A DNA stretch of 64,000 nt from an uncultured SAR86 cluster bacterium (GCA_902563835.1 CACEZB010000003.1:35921-99920), one strand, 5' to 3'; shown: positions 30,174 through 41,097, counted from the stretch's first letter. Notes: generated by a model not told the origin, from the letters alone. Program-made: numbers and translations.

Positions 30174-31091
30174 ATGAACGTTTTATGGATAAAAGATGGG
30201 AATATTGGACATGAGAAACAAGTCAGAGTATTACTTGATCAATTATTAAAAAACAAACAACTAAATATAATAGAAAGAACAATTAAAGGAATTTTTCCTT
30301 TTTTCACTTATATCAATGATGTTGAAGAAAATTATTATGATTTAATTATTGGGGCTGGAAATAAGACATATCCACTATTACTAGATACTAAAAAATATCA
30401 AAAAAATATTACTAAAACTGTCGCAGTCCTTACACCATCTTTTAAAAAAGATAAATTTGATATTATTTGTGCTCCTTATCATGATGAACATAAATTAAAA
30501 GATATAAATAATGTTATTTACTTTAAAGGCTCGTTAGCATCAGTATCTCTTAGCGAACCAGAAGAAAAAACAATTTTGATTGCTATAGGTGGAAAGAATA
30601 AGCATTACCACTTTGATCAAAAACATATAATTTCACAAATAAAATACTTTATTTCACTACACTCAGATAAAGACTGTTATATCTATAATTCTAGAAGAAC
30701 GCCAACTAAAATGAATGATGAAATACTATCTTTAAAAAATAATAAAAATAATATTTATTTTATAGATTATAAGAATCAACAATCATCCTCCTTTGAAGAT
30801 ATATTACATAGGGCTTCATCAAAACTTATTACTAGGGATAGTATGAATATGGTTTTTGAAAGTCTTTCATGTAGGGGTAAAACTTATTTAATTGATATGA
30901 GGGTTAAAAATAAAAAAAGTAAGGTCTTAAATGTAATTAATAACTTGATTAAGCATAATGAGGTTGGGTCTATTGAATTTGATAACCCTATTGATGGAAT
31001 TTCAACCATGAAATTAAAAACACAAAATATATATAATGATGTATTTGCAGAAGTAGAAAAGGTTGAATACACATTAAAAAAATTAATATGA
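30174..31091 (+). CDS. ELM1/GtrOC1-like putative glycosyltransferase
   Basis: WIKDGNIGHEKQVRVLLDQL and LITRDSMNMVFESLSCRGKTYLIDM. Confidence 0.75.
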   Translation: MNVLWIKDGNIGHEKQVRVLLDQLLKNKQLNIIERTIKGIFPFFTYINDVEENYYDLIIGAGNKTYPLLLDTKKYQKNITKTVAVLTPSFKKDKFDIICAPYHDEHKLKDINNVIYFKGSLASVSLSEPEEKTILIAIGGKNKHYHFDQKHIISQIKYFISLHSDKDCYIYNSRRTPTKMNDEILSLKNNKNNIYFIDYKNQQSSSFEDILHRASSKLITRDSMNMVFESLSCRGKTYLIDMRVKNKKSKVLNVINNLIKHNEVGSIEFDNPIDGISTMKLKTQNIYNDVFAEVEKVEYTLKKLI

Positions 31092-32059
31092 AAATAGTTC
31101 ATTTAGTTCTTAGTGATAGCTTTGCTGGGATTGAACAACATGTTGATGAACTTTTATCCAGTAGCTTGCTTAATAAATCAATTCTTATATGCAATAAATC
31201 TATTTCGCATAATTTTGATAAGAATATTAAAACTTTTGTAATCAAAAATATTGGAAGAAGATCTTTGTGGGGCAAATACAAGCTTAAGAAGCTATTAAAT
31301 CAAATTAATCCAGAAATAGTGCATACACATGGGAGCAAAACAACGTCAATTATTTCATCTATTAATAAAAAAAATTTTAAGCATGTTGCTACAGTACACG
31401 GCATAAAGAAAAATAAAAAAGTTTATGAAAAAGCAGACTTAGTTATTGGTGTAAGTAAAAAAACAATTAAAGGAATAAAAAATAAATCTGTTGTCATCAC
31501 AAATTGGTGGAATCCAAAATTAGTAAAATTTAATTCAAATAAAAATGAGTATGCTTTAGCCATAGGAAGATTAGAAAAAGTAAAGGGGTTTGATCTGTTA
31601 ATCACATCTTGGAAAAATATTAAATCAAACCTTGTAATTATTGGCTCTGGAAAAGAAAAACAACATCTTATTGACCTAATAGATCAGAATAATTTATCAA
31701 CAAGAATTAAGATTATTGATAATGTGCAAAGAGATGAGCTTATAAATTTTTATAAAAATGCATCAGTTTTAATAATCTCATCTAGAGATGAGGGTGGTCC
31801 AAGGGTTGCTTTAGAAGCCCTATTTCTTCAAATACCAGTTCTCTCTACAGATGTTGGCCATATGAGTAATATATTACCAAATGAACTATTAGCTAAAAAA
31901 AATGATAAAGAATCATTGAAAGAACTTCTTGAAACCCATGTTGATAATATTGAACTAATGAATCAAGATGCTATTTTTGAATATATTACCAATGATTATT
32001 CAATAGAAAAAAAAGTATTGGAGATTATTCGATGCTATGAAGATCTATTTAATAGTTGA
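31088..32059 (+). CDS. glycosyltransferase family 4-like
   Basis: IVHTHGSK, AIGRLEKVKGFDLLI, SSRDEGGPRVALEALFLQIPVLST. Confidence 0.9.
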   Translation: MKIVHLVLSDSFAGIEQHVDELLSSSLLNKSILICNKSISHNFDKNIKTFVIKNIGRRSLWGKYKLKKLLNQINPEIVHTHGSKTTSIISSINKKNFKHVATVHGIKKNKKVYEKADLVIGVSKKTIKGIKNKSVVITNWWNPKLVKFNSNKNEYALAIGRLEKVKGFDLLITSWKNIKSNLVIIGSGKEKQHLIDLIDQNNLSTRIKIIDNVQRDELINFYKNASVLIISSRDEGGPRVALEALFLQIPVLSTDVGHMSNILPNELLAKKNDKESLKELLETHVDNIELMNQDAIFEYITNDYSIEKKVLEIIRCYEDLFNS

Positions 32060-33135
32060 TTATATAAATTCAGTGTTTTATTTATCATTCTTTCAGATGT
32101 ATAAATATTTTTATTAGGTATGGGATAGTTTTTATCTGATATTTTTTCTACTTTATCTGATAAGTCTTGAAGGTTCCCTAGTTTGACTAAGCCATCTGGG
32201 TATAATTTTTCTAAAATCTCTTTTGTCCCGCCATGATTCCACCCTATTACTTTTGCTCCACAACTAATTGCTTCAATTGTTGTTCTTCCAAATGGCTCAG
32301 GGCTAATTGATAGATTAAAAACTACATCAGAAATCTTGTAAATATTTGTTATATCACTTCGTGATCCAGTAAATGTAATATTTTTTTTAATATTTAAATC
32401 TAAAATTTTGCTTTGTAAAGTATTCAAATATCTTTCTTTTGATTTAGATGTTGGGCCTACCACCAAACCGTGGTATTTATTTTTATCTAGCCTGGATATT
32501 AATTCAATAAAACTATCTACTCCTTTCCATTTAGATATTCTTGTTGGCAGCGTTAAAATAATTTTATTTTTTGTTTCAGGGAACTCCTCATACCATTTGC
32601 TGATCCATTTAGGCTCAATAGCATCTTGATTGAAGACTTCTAAATCACAACCTCTTGGGATGGTAGTAATTTTATCTTCCGCTACTTTATATGTATTAAT
32701 AATATAATTTTTAACAGTATCGGAGATTGCAATAATATGATCAGCCTTAGACATAATTTGGCTATACATTGGTGTGCTATATAGACCATGAAAAGTTGAA
32801 ATCAGTAATGGTTTTTTTGGTAGCTTTTTAAAAGCATAATGATTTATCCATGCTGGCATTCTTGATCGAATATGGACAATATCTGGATTTTCTTTTAGAT
32901 ATATATCTTTAAGCTTCTTTGATAAAAAAAATGAAAATAAACTTTTTTTATGGATTGGTAGATTTATATGTTTCCCACCATCTTTAATTATATCTTCTTC
33001 AAAAATCCCGCCATTAGAAATTACTATTGATTGATGTCCAAGATCAGATAATGCTTTTGAGAAATCTTTAGTACCTCTTTCAACACCACCAATATTTAAT
33101 TCGGGTAATAATTGAATAACTTTTAGCTTATTCAT
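32035..33135 (-). CDS. glycosyltransferase family 4
   Basis: LLPELNIGGVERGTKDFSKAL, TLPTRISKWKGVDSFIELI, PEPFGRTTIEAISCGAKVIGWNHGG. Confidence 0.93.
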   Translation of the reverse strand: MNKLKVIQLLPELNIGGVERGTKDFSKALSDLGHQSIVISNGGIFEEDIIKDGGKHINLPIHKKSLFSFFLSKKLKDIYLKENPDIVHIRSRMPAWINHYAFKKLPKKPLLISTFHGLYSTPMYSQIMSKADHIIAISDTVKNYIINTYKVAEDKITTIPRGCDLEVFNQDAIEPKWISKWYEEFPETKNKIILTLPTRISKWKGVDSFIELISRLDKNKYHGLVVGPTSKSKERYLNTLQSKILDLNIKKNITFTGSRSDITNIYKISDVVFNLSISPEPFGRTTIEAISCGAKVIGWNHGGTKEILEKLYPDGLVKLGNLQDLSDKVEKISDKNYPIPNKNIYTSERMINKTLNLYNQLLNRSS

Positions 33136-34336
33136 ATCTTAAAGAAACAGCAGGATCCATTTTAGCTGCTCTTTTCGCTGGCCATATACCAAAAAATAAT
33201 CCCACCAAAGCAGAAAAGGTAATAGAGCCAATAACTGCAGAAATTGGTAGAGCGTAAGGCCAATCATTAAGAGATGCAAATAAGAATAATAATGAGGTGC
33301 CAATTAAAATACCTATAATCCCCCCTATTATGCATAGCAAAATAGCTTCAACGATAAATTGCATCATAATTACCCTTTGTGTTGCGCCTAAAGCTTTTCT
33401 TAAACCAATTTCTCTTGTTCTTTCAGTAACAGAAACAAGCATTATATTCATCACCCCAATACCGCCTACAATTAAACTTATCCCTGCTATGCCAGCAATT
33501 AAAGCAGTGAAGATGCCTGTTGCTTGTCTCCTTAAATCTGCAAATTGACTATAATCGCTAATTCTAAAATCATTATCTTCACCTGGACCAATATCATGTT
33601 TTGCTCTCAATATTTCTTCTATTGTCATCATAACAGCATCAATATTATGATCATTGGATATGCCAACATTGATAGAGTCAACCTTATCAGTTCCAAAAAG
33701 TCTTTGAGCGCCAGTTAAAAGAGGAACATAAAGTTCGTCATCAGGATTTTGCCATCCTGTTGAGCCCTCTTCCTTCAAGATACCAATAACTTTATAAGAT
33801 ACACCTGCAATTAATATTTCATTATTAAGAATATTTTTAACGTTTGTTTTTAATTCTCCTGGAACATCTGATCCAATAACTACTACTCTTTTCCTTCCAT
33901 AATTTTCATCTTCAGTAAAAAGTCTTCCGTGTTCTAAATCATACCCACGAACATTAAAATGAATTGGTAAATATGCTCCAACTCTCTCATTGATATTTGC
34001 ATTTCCAAATTTAATTTGTCGATTTCTTGTAATAGTGGGCGATATTCTCCAATTATGTTCATTATTTCTGGCTAAAGCTTCTGCATCTTTAATATCTAAT
34101 GGAATCATTCCTTTTGTAACTGCCCCTCTCCTATTTTGTCCTGGGCTTACGTACAAGGTTCTACCACCTAAATCATCTATGCTTTGTTCAAGAGCTTTTT
34201 CTGCGCTAGAGCCTAATCCAATTACGGCTATTACTGCAGCTGTACCAATAATTATTGCCAAAGAGGTTAAAAATGACCTCGTAGCATTAGATTTAATTGA
34301 GGTAATTGCTGAAACTAAGGATTCTTTAATTAACAT
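33128..34336 (-). CDS. MacB-like ABC transporter permease
   Basis: SFLTSLAIIIGTAAVIAVIGLGSSAEKALEQSIDDLGGRTLYVSPGQNRRG; MNIMLVSVTERTREIGLRKALGA. Confidence 0.93.
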   Translation of the reverse strand: MLIKESLVSAITSIKSNATRSFLTSLAIIIGTAAVIAVIGLGSSAEKALEQSIDDLGGRTLYVSPGQNRRGAVTKGMIPLDIKDAEALARNNEHNWRISPTITRNRQIKFGNANINERVGAYLPIHFNVRGYDLEHGRLFTEDENYGRKRVVVIGSDVPGELKTNVKNILNNEILIAGVSYKVIGILKEEGSTGWQNPDDELYVPLLTGAQRLFGTDKVDSINVGISNDHNIDAVMMTIEEILRAKHDIGPGEDNDFRISDYSQFADLRRQATGIFTALIAGIAGISLIVGGIGVMNIMLVSVTERTREIGLRKALGATQRVIMMQFIVEAILLCIIGGIIGILIGTSLLFLFASLNDWPYALPISAVIGSITFSALVGLFFGIWPAKRAAKMDPAVSLRYE

Positions 34337-35535
34337 TATCCAAAACTAAATGAAGCTTCAACTCTTTCTCTAAATTGTCTTTGATAATCCACTAAACTCT
34401 TACTAGGAAGAATATAGACGGTATCTTTAATATTTAATCCTTCAATGATTTCTACATTTGATAAATCAGATATACCTATCTTTACCCATTCCAAAGATGG
34501 TCCTTTTTTAGTTTCTTTGATAACAATAAATCTATTGAAATTTTCTCCCTCTACTCTATTTATTAAAAATTCATCAACCTTTTCCTTCGGTATATTTACA
34601 ATACCTGCTGCAGAATAAATATCTTTTCTTGTTCTTAAAGACATAGAAGGAACGCTCATAGACACTTCTTTATTCAATATTTCAATTACTACATCGGTAT
34701 TCATTCCAAGCAATAAAAGATTTTCATCATTATTAATATCAATAAGTACTGGAAAAGTTGTCACATTTTGTTCAATTCTTGCAAGAGGTTCTACTTTTGA
34801 AACGATACCGAAAAATTCTTTATCTCTATATGCAGCAACTTTAATAGATACAGTTTGACCAACAGATACTTTTCCAACATCTATCTCATCTACCAAAGCC
34901 CTAACTCTAACTTTAGATAGATCTGCCATAGTCATTAACAAAGTGCCTCCTCCAACAGCTGAAGTTGGAGAAGAAATTACCTGTCCCACCTCTACAGGCC
35001 TTGAAATGATTGTTCCGCTAACAGGTGATCTGACTACTGTATCGTCTAAAGAAATTTTTGCATTCTCATAACTTACTTCGGTTCTTACAAGTGTTGATTT
35101 TGCTTGAGCAAAATTTTCTTGAATATCTTCGAAATCCTTATCTGAAATACTTCCTTTATCATGAAGCTCTTTACCTCTTTCATATTGTGATTTGGCATTT
35201 GCAAGCCTTACTTTAGATGCTTCTAAATCAGATCTTGACTGATCTAGAATATTTGTTGGCGTCCTTTGATCTATTTGACCTAAAACTGATCCTTTATCTA
35301 CAAAATCACCAACTTCAGCACCTAAAAAAAGAATTTCGCCTGATGCTTTTGATTTTATTTCAACAGACGAAATTGCTTCTATAATACCAGAAGCCTCGAT
35401 TGATAATTCCAATTGTTTTGTTTGGATTTCTTGCTTCTTATAATATTGAGTATTCTTGTCAGCATCACCACCTGAGCCACAAGAAACCAATAAAAAGGTA
35501 TAAAAAATTGATATAAAAGTCTTGTTTATTTTCAT
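34336..35535 (-). CDS. MacA/HlyD-type periplasmic adaptor lipoprotein
   Basis: Lipobox-like LLVSCGSGG; SVEIKSKASGEILFLGAEVGDFVDKGSVLGQID; coiled-coil and VRSPVSGTIISRPVEVGQVI. Confidence 0.92.
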   Translation of the reverse strand: MKINKTFISIFYTFLLVSCGSGGDADKNTQYYKKQEIQTKQLELSIEASGIIEAISSVEIKSKASGEILFLGAEVGDFVDKGSVLGQIDQRTPTNILDQSRSDLEASKVRLANAKSQYERGKELHDKGSISDKDFEDIQENFAQAKSTLVRTEVSYENAKISLDDTVVRSPVSGTIISRPVEVGQVISSPTSAVGGGTLLMTMADLSKVRVRALVDEIDVGKVSVGQTVSIKVAAYRDKEFFGIVSKVEPLARIEQNVTTFPVLIDINNDENLLLLGMNTDVVIEILNKEVSMSVPSMSLRTRKDIYSAAGIVNIPKEKVDEFLINRVEGENFNRFIVIKETKKGPSLEWVKIGISDLSNVEIIEGLNIKDTVYILPSKSLVDYQRQFRERVEASFSFG

Positions 35536-35539
35536 AATA

Positions 35540-36217
35540 TTAATTTCTAGTATCTGATTCTATCAGACCATCCATAATTGTAATAATTCTATTTGATTGA
35601 GAAGCAATTTTATCCTCATGAGTAATTATAATTATTGTTTGTCCTTGATTGTTTAAGTCTTTAAATAAATTCATCACTTCGTTACCAGTTTTTGAATCTA
35701 AATTTCCTGTAGGTTCATCAGCAAATAAAATGCTAGGCTTGTTAACTAAAGCTCTCGCAATAGCTACTCTTTGTTGTTGTCCTCCTGAGAGTTCTGATGG
35801 AGAATGCTTTACCCTATCCTGTAAGCCAACTTTTTCTAGTACTTTTTTAGACCTCTCAATTGCTTCATTCTCTAAACAACCTGAATATTTTAAAGGTAAC
35901 ATAACATTTTCTAATGCAGTGCTTCTCGGTAAAAGATGAAAGGATTGAAAAACGAAACCTATTTCCTCATTTCTTATTTTTGCTAACTCATCATCATCTA
36001 ATTCACTAACTGACCTTTCATTGAGATAATAAGTTCCATTTGTAGGAGAATCTAGGCACCCAATAATATTCATCAAAGTTGTTTTTCCCGAACCTGATGG
36101 ACCCATGATTGATATAAACTCTCCTTTTTCAACAGATAAATCTATTCCATTAAGAGCTTTAACAATTTGGGATCCTGCCTCATATTCTTTTGTTAAATTT
36201 TTAGTTTTTATAATCAT
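35540..36217 (-). CDS. MacB/LolD-type ABC transporter ATPase
   Basis: IMGPSGSGKTTLMNIIGCLD, LSGGQQQRVAIARALVNKPSILFADEPTGNLDSKTG. Confidence 0.95.
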   Translation of the reverse strand: MIIKTKNLTKEYEAGSQIVKALNGIDLSVEKGEFISIMGPSGSGKTTLMNIIGCLDSPTNGTYYLNERSVSELDDDELAKIRNEEIGFVFQSFHLLPRSTALENVMLPLKYSGCLENEAIERSKKVLEKVGLQDRVKHSPSELSGGQQQRVAIARALVNKPSILFADEPTGNLDSKTGNEVMNLFKDLNNQGQTIIIITHEDKIASQSNRIITIMDGLIESDTRN

Positions 36218-36229
36218 TTAAATAAATCT

Positions 36230-37462
36230 TTAAGTACCAATAGACTGGTTTATATACTGAATCCACCCTTCAGCTGCGCCTTTAGATTCTTCAAATTCAA
36301 AAGCAAGTTCTAAATGCTTTAATGCATTATTTAGCTGATCTATTTCATAATAAGCAATTCCTTTTAGCAGATCTATTCTTCCTGGAACCTCATTCCACTT
36401 TTCAGATTGAGCTTTATCAAAATATTTTATAGCCATATTCCAGTCCTCTGATTCAAACGCAAATCTGGCAATCCTATAGGATGTTTTAGAATCACTTTCT
36501 ATTTCTAAAGATTGAATAAGAGTATCAATACCTTTCCTTCTATCCTTAGAAAGAAAGTAAGAATCAGCTAAAAGGTCAAGGTTCTTTTTATTTACTTTAA
36601 TTATTTCATTATCAAACCCATGGTTGAGTACTTTAATTGCTTTAGTTGGAAGGTCTTTGTATAAAAAATATTTAGTTAAATTTAAATAATCTATTTCTTT
36701 TTTCATGACGCCTTTTTCAAAAGCAAGCTCAAGGCCTGCTAGTGACTCATTTTCATTATTCCCACCATAGTAAACTCCACTTAATTGTTTCCAATAAGTA
36801 TTCTTGTCTGGATTAACAAAAATTAAAAATTGACCTACTTCAATTGCAGCATCGAATTTTTCTAACTTTACTGCCAATCCAAATTCATATTGCAACCAAT
36901 CTTCATTAAGTTCAGCAGAAACATCATTACCTTTAGAGATATATTTATAGGCGTTATCTAAATTATTTATTTGATAATATGCCATTCCTAACATTACAAA
37001 ATTTCCGCCACTTAAATCTATTCCTCTTTTCATTCCTATTTGTTGAGTTTTTAATAAAGTGTCTATAACTTTCTTATATTCAGCTGCTTGAAAATAAGCT
37101 GCTGCTAAATTTGATCTAGTCTGAATTTCGCCTGGTAAATTTAATGCGCCATGTTTAATAGCCTTTTCTAACCAAGGAATTGCGCTAGCAAAATCACCTT
37201 GAATTAAATAGAACTGTCCGTATAGCTGATTAATTAATGCCCTTTCATAACTTCTTTCATTCTTATAATATTTATTTGCCAATGACTCTAACTCTCTACC
37301 AGCATCTTCAAATCTATCCATTTCCATATAGTTATGAATTCTTTTTAGATACTGGTAAGTCCATTGACTGATAGTGTTATCTGCACCAAAAATATTTAAT
37401 GGGCTTATCATAAATATAATAAAAAATGCTTTTACAATAAATATCTTAAAAGTATTAAACAT
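36230..37462 (-). CDS. exported TPR-repeat protein of Ton system
   Basis: Signal peptide, repeated TPR-like helices; overlaps tonB-like gene. Confidence 0.82.
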   Translation of the reverse strand: MFNTFKIFIVKAFFIIFMISPLNIFGADNTISQWTYQYLKRIHNYMEMDRFEDAGRELESLANKYYKNERSYERALINQLYGQFYLIQGDFASAIPWLEKAIKHGALNLPGEIQTRSNLAAAYFQAAEYKKVIDTLLKTQQIGMKRGIDLSGGNFVMLGMAYYQINNLDNAYKYISKGNDVSAELNEDWLQYEFGLAVKLEKFDAAIEVGQFLIFVNPDKNTYWKQLSGVYYGGNNENESLAGLELAFEKGVMKKEIDYLNLTKYFLYKDLPTKAIKVLNHGFDNEIIKVNKKNLDLLADSYFLSKDRRKGIDTLIQSLEIESDSKTSYRIARFAFESEDWNMAIKYFDKAQSEKWNEVPGRIDLLKGIAYYEIDQLNNALKHLELAFEFEESKGAAEGWIQYINQSIGT

Positions 37463-38093
37463 TACAAATAAACTCCACTTTTAGTTCACCTCTTTGTTCG
37501 ACTGCAACGCCATCTACTGTTTTGGGTTTAAATTGCCATCTTCTTACAGCTTTTGTTGCTTCTCTATTAAACACTCTGGGTGGATTTGCTTTAATTAATT
37601 TTATTTCTTCAACTCTACCCATAGAATTTACAAGCAAATTTAACAAAACTTCACCATTAGTTCCAGCTAAAGCTGCTTCTGGTGGACAACGTGGAGCAAT
37701 TTTAACAAGCGGTATTAAGTTGCTTGTTCCAGAACCTAAGTTACTAATATCACCTAAAAAAGCTCCCTTAAAATCTGTTGGCACATCAAAGTCTGGGATA
37801 TCAATATCTAAATTTTGCATTGGTGGCGGTTTTGTATCATCTAATTCAACTTCTGGTTGTGGAGGCCTTTTAGGTTGTGGAGGTTTATCAGGCAATCTTC
37901 TAGTTCTTTGCTCAAGATTATCATCTTGTTTTATTCGGATGAACTCAATGTAATTTTGAGGTTTATTTTTTAAATCAAGGTTAGTGTTTCTAGTAATAAG
38001 AGATTGAATAATTAAAAATATTACAAAAGTAATTACCAATGTAACTAAGATATTAACTGCTTTATTTTTATCAATTGTCATTTTTTGCTGCAA
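37455..38093 (-). CDS. TonB family energy transducer
   Basis: N-terminal TM, Pro-rich linker PDKPPQPKRPPQPEVE, C-terminal GEVLLNLLVNSMGRVEEIKLIKANPPRVFNREATKAVRRWQFKP. Confidence 0.93.
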   Translation of the reverse strand: MQQKMTIDKNKAVNILVTLVITFVIFLIIQSLITRNTNLDLKNKPQNYIEFIRIKQDDNLEQRTRRLPDKPPQPKRPPQPEVELDDTKPPPMQNLDIDIPDFDVPTDFKGAFLGDISNLGSGTSNLIPLVKIAPRCPPEAALAGTNGEVLLNLLVNSMGRVEEIKLIKANPPRVFNREATKAVRRWQFKPKTVDGVAVEQRGELKVEFICNV

Positions 38094-38478
38094 TAGAAAT
38101 ATTCTGAATTCCAGCTAATCTAATTTGATCCATAGTTTCAACTAAGAGTCCAGATTTTGACAATTTATCAGCTTGGATTATTACAGAGCCCCCTGGATAT
38201 TCTATTTTTAATCTTTCTATATTTGCTCTTACTGCTTTTAAATCAACTCTTCGTTTATCAATCCAGATCTCATTATTTTCAGTTATTGCAACTAATATAT
38301 TTCCCTTTTCATCTCTTTCAGCAGTTTCAGCATTAGGTCTATTTATATCAACACCAGTTTCTTTTACAAAAGAAGTTGTAACTATGAAAAATATCAACAT
38401 GATAAATACGATATCCATCATGGGGGTTAAATCTAGGGCATTCTCATCATTTCGCCTTCTTGATGATCTTCTTTTCAT
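38071..38478 (-). CDS. ExbD-like biopolymer transport protein
   Basis: LDLTPMMDIVFIMLIFFIVTTSFVKE. Confidence 0.95.
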   Translation of the reverse strand: MKRRSSRRRNDENALDLTPMMDIVFIMLIFFIVTTSFVKETGVDINRPNAETAERDEKGNILVAITENNEIWIDKRRVDLKAVRANIERLKIEYPGGSVIIQADKLSKSGLLVETMDQIRLAGIQNISIAAKNDN

Positions 38479-38984
38479 AGTTTGTAACCTTCATTCTTAA
38501 GGCTTGATTTAAAATTGTTTGATAGGCTATTTATTCGTCCATTTAGATCTTGATAAAAATATAATCCGAATAATGTAATTACCATACCAGACATTGTAGG
38601 GATGGTTGCCATTGCAACACCTGAGGACATTGCTCTTGGGTTACCAGTACCTAAGAATGACAATACTTCAAATACTTCAATCATCCCGTAGACTGTGCCT
38701 AATAAACCAATCATTGGACACATGCTAATTAGACCTTCTAACATTTTAATATTAGTTTTAGATTCACGACTAACTGATGCAAGCAATACAGATTCTACAA
38801 ATTTATAATCTGTAGTTTCAGGTGGAAATTCCTTTTTAAATTCTGATAATTTAAGTTTGAGCCATGATTCAGAATTAAAAAATATAAATCTATATTTATC
38901 AATAAGAATATAAAAAATTATTAAAGTAACAAAAAAGAGGACATACAAAACTGGCCCACCTCTAAGAAATAATTCGTTAAGCAT
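38475..38984 (-). CDS. ExbB/TolQ/MotA proton-channel family protein, short paralogue
   Basis: LEGLISMCPMIGLLGTVYGMIEVFEVLSFLGTGNPRAMSSGVAMATIPTMSGM. Confidence 0.93.
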   Translation of the reverse strand: MLNELFLRGGPVLYVLFFVTLIIFYILIDKYRFIFFNSESWLKLKLSEFKKEFPPETTDYKFVESVLLASVSRESKTNIKMLEGLISMCPMIGLLGTVYGMIEVFEVLSFLGTGNPRAMSSGVAMATIPTMSGMVITLFGLYFYQDLNGRINSLSNNFKSSLKNEGYKL

Positions 38985-40306
38985 TATTCTTTAGACAATA
39001 AATAAGAGCCCTTCTCTTCAACTATTTGAACGAGTGTATTAACTCTATCTGATATATAGGTATAAAATCCTAATAATGGAGCTGCAACCATTAAACCCAG
39101 CATTGTAGTTATAAGTGCTTGTGATATACCACCAGCCATTTGTTTTGGATCACCAGTACCGAATAAAGTAATTGCCTGGAAAGTTTCAATCATACCAATA
39201 ACTGTCCCTAATAGGCCTAATAAAGGAGCAACTGCTGCAACAAATTTAATCCAACTTACACCCCAATCTAATTTAGATGAGTAATTTGATATCAATTCAT
39301 CGATTATATTTTCTTTAGATTGATACGATTTGGCTTTCTTAATATTATCAATCATGTCTTGAATGACATTCGTTTGATTAGAGTCTTCTAAAATTTTCTT
39401 ACTTTCATTCAAGAAATAAATTTTATAAGATGAAAATGCAACTCCGATAATACCAATAAGAATAATAATAAATCCAACAGATTTACCTTGTGCTATTCTT
39501 TCAATCCAACCAGCCTTATCTAAATATAATGACAGTAAAAAGCCTCTTGTTGGATCTATAGAAGCAGTTTTATATTCATCGCTTCTTTGGTGCCTTTTCA
39601 AATTCCTTAGTATGCTTTTTTCAGGTTGTCTTTGAAGTAATTCAAAGCCATTTAATTCATTAATTGGTTTTATAAATTCTGATTTATACGAGGCGGAAAA
39701 TAAACCATACCTAACAATATTATCTTCAAATGAATCACCTTTTGAGTTTATTATTTTAGATTTAAATTCTTTAACTTCGCCTGATGCTACTATCTCATTA
39801 AAATATTCAAGCCATAAAACTTCTAACTCTTCGATACTATGAACTTGTATTTTTCCTATTTCTTTTAACTTATCTCCTCTTTCTGGAAATTCAGTAAATG
39901 TATAGGCTGATTCTGAAGATGATAATAATTCCCCTGCAAATTGTCTTGCAACACCAAATAACTCACCTAAAACACCAATCTTAATTTGTAATCTTTCTTC
40001 TAGTTCAGCTAAAACTTTTTCATTTTCTTCAAATTCTTTTTCAAGTCTTGCGTTTCTTTCATTCTCAAGTCGGAGATCATTTTTTGCCTTAGCAAGCATA
40101 CCCTCTCTTTCATCAATTAGATCTAAAAATTTATTAATTCTCTTCTGATCATCTGCTACATAAATACTTTTATTGATTTCTACCGTCTGCAAAAGCGCTT
40201 TAATCGCGTTATTACGCTGCTCTTCTATTGATATCTCTTCTTCATTTTCTTGTGCAAATAAAGCCAATGGAAGTAAGATCGAAATTAATAAGTAGAGCTT
40301 AATCAT
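38984..40306 (-). CDS. ExbB/TolQ/MotA family protein, long (TtpC-like) paralogue with N-terminal coiled coil
   Basis: C-terminal KFVAAVAPLLGLLGTVIGMIETFQAITLFGTGDPKQMAGGISQALITTMLG; long periplasmic coiled-coil N-terminus. Confidence 0.92.
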   Translation of the reverse strand: MIKLYLLISILLPLALFAQENEEEISIEEQRNNAIKALLQTVEINKSIYVADDQKRINKFLDLIDEREGMLAKAKNDLRLENERNARLEKEFEENEKVLAELEERLQIKIGVLGELFGVARQFAGELLSSSESAYTFTEFPERGDKLKEIGKIQVHSIEELEVLWLEYFNEIVASGEVKEFKSKIINSKGDSFEDNIVRYGLFSASYKSEFIKPINELNGFELLQRQPEKSILRNLKRHQRSDEYKTASIDPTRGFLLSLYLDKAGWIERIAQGKSVGFIIILIGIIGVAFSSYKIYFLNESKKILEDSNQTNVIQDMIDNIKKAKSYQSKENIIDELISNYSSKLDWGVSWIKFVAAVAPLLGLLGTVIGMIETFQAITLFGTGDPKQMAGGISQALITTMLGLMVAAPLLGFYTYISDRVNTLVQIVEEKGSYLLSKE

Positions 40307-41070
40307 GACTCTGACCTATCTACTGGCTGAATTGGTAAATTAATAAAATTGGGTGGAGCTTGTCTGTTAGCTATATCTATAGCAGCCTTTAATTCATTAC
40401 TAAGTTTTCCTTTTGTATGAACCCATGCCTGCTTTGAATTATCCCAATAGCCAGTCTTTTTATAATCTAATGAAGAATAATATAAACCTATTCTACCTAA
40501 TCTAAAAAATATAACTGCGGTATCATTATTATTTAATTCCATAGTGCCGCTATAAGTTTCAATAGTATTTCCGAAGTTATATTCTGATTGATATGCCTCA
40601 AAAACTTTTCGAAATTTTTCAGCTGTTGTTACATTTGCTTGTAATATAATTTCGTCTAAATTATCTACTGTTGCAATTCTTTCATCTTTTAAAAATGGCA
40701 TATCTAAGAGCACAAATTCTCTTAAAACATCAATCATTCTTTTGAGGAAAGGTAATATATCTTTGTTAGTTGAATCTAAAGAATCAATTTGTTTAAGAAT
40801 ACTTTTAATTTCTGATTTTTGAGCATTAATTATCTCTTGTAACTGATCATCGTATGTTTTTAGACTTTTATATTCAGCTACAGTATCTTTGAATTCATAG
40901 TATATTTCTTTAGATTTAATATCTAAATTATCTATTTTCTTTTGTGCATCTTGACTTAAGGAGCTAGCAGAAACTTGTGTATCAATTGTTTCATTAACAA
41001 TTTCTTGTGCATTTATATTTGCGCAGATAAATATAAGTAAGAATATATATTTTTGATTATTTATTCCCAT
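40303..41070 (-). CDS. DUF3450-family periplasmic protein of Ton system
   Basis: Signal peptide, coiled coil, FFRLGRIGLYYSSLDYKKTGYWDNSKQAW; first gene of the exbB/exbD/tonB cluster. Confidence 0.85.
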   Translation of the reverse strand: MGINNQKYIFLLIFICANINAQEIVNETIDTQVSASSLSQDAQKKIDNLDIKSKEIYYEFKDTVAEYKSLKTYDDQLQEIINAQKSEIKSILKQIDSLDSTNKDILPFLKRMIDVLREFVLLDMPFLKDERIATVDNLDEIILQANVTTAEKFRKVFEAYQSEYNFGNTIETYSGTMELNNNDTAVIFFRLGRIGLYYSSLDYKKTGYWDNSKQAWVHTKGKLSNELKAAIDIANRQAPPNFINLPIQPVDRSES

Positions 41071-41097
41071 AAACCTATTTTACATGATACAAAAAAA

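Noticed and set aside
33128-36217. MacA/MacB-like three-gene exporter as unusual
   Set aside because: Standard split MacAB-type ABC exporter with separate ATPase and permease; ordinary.
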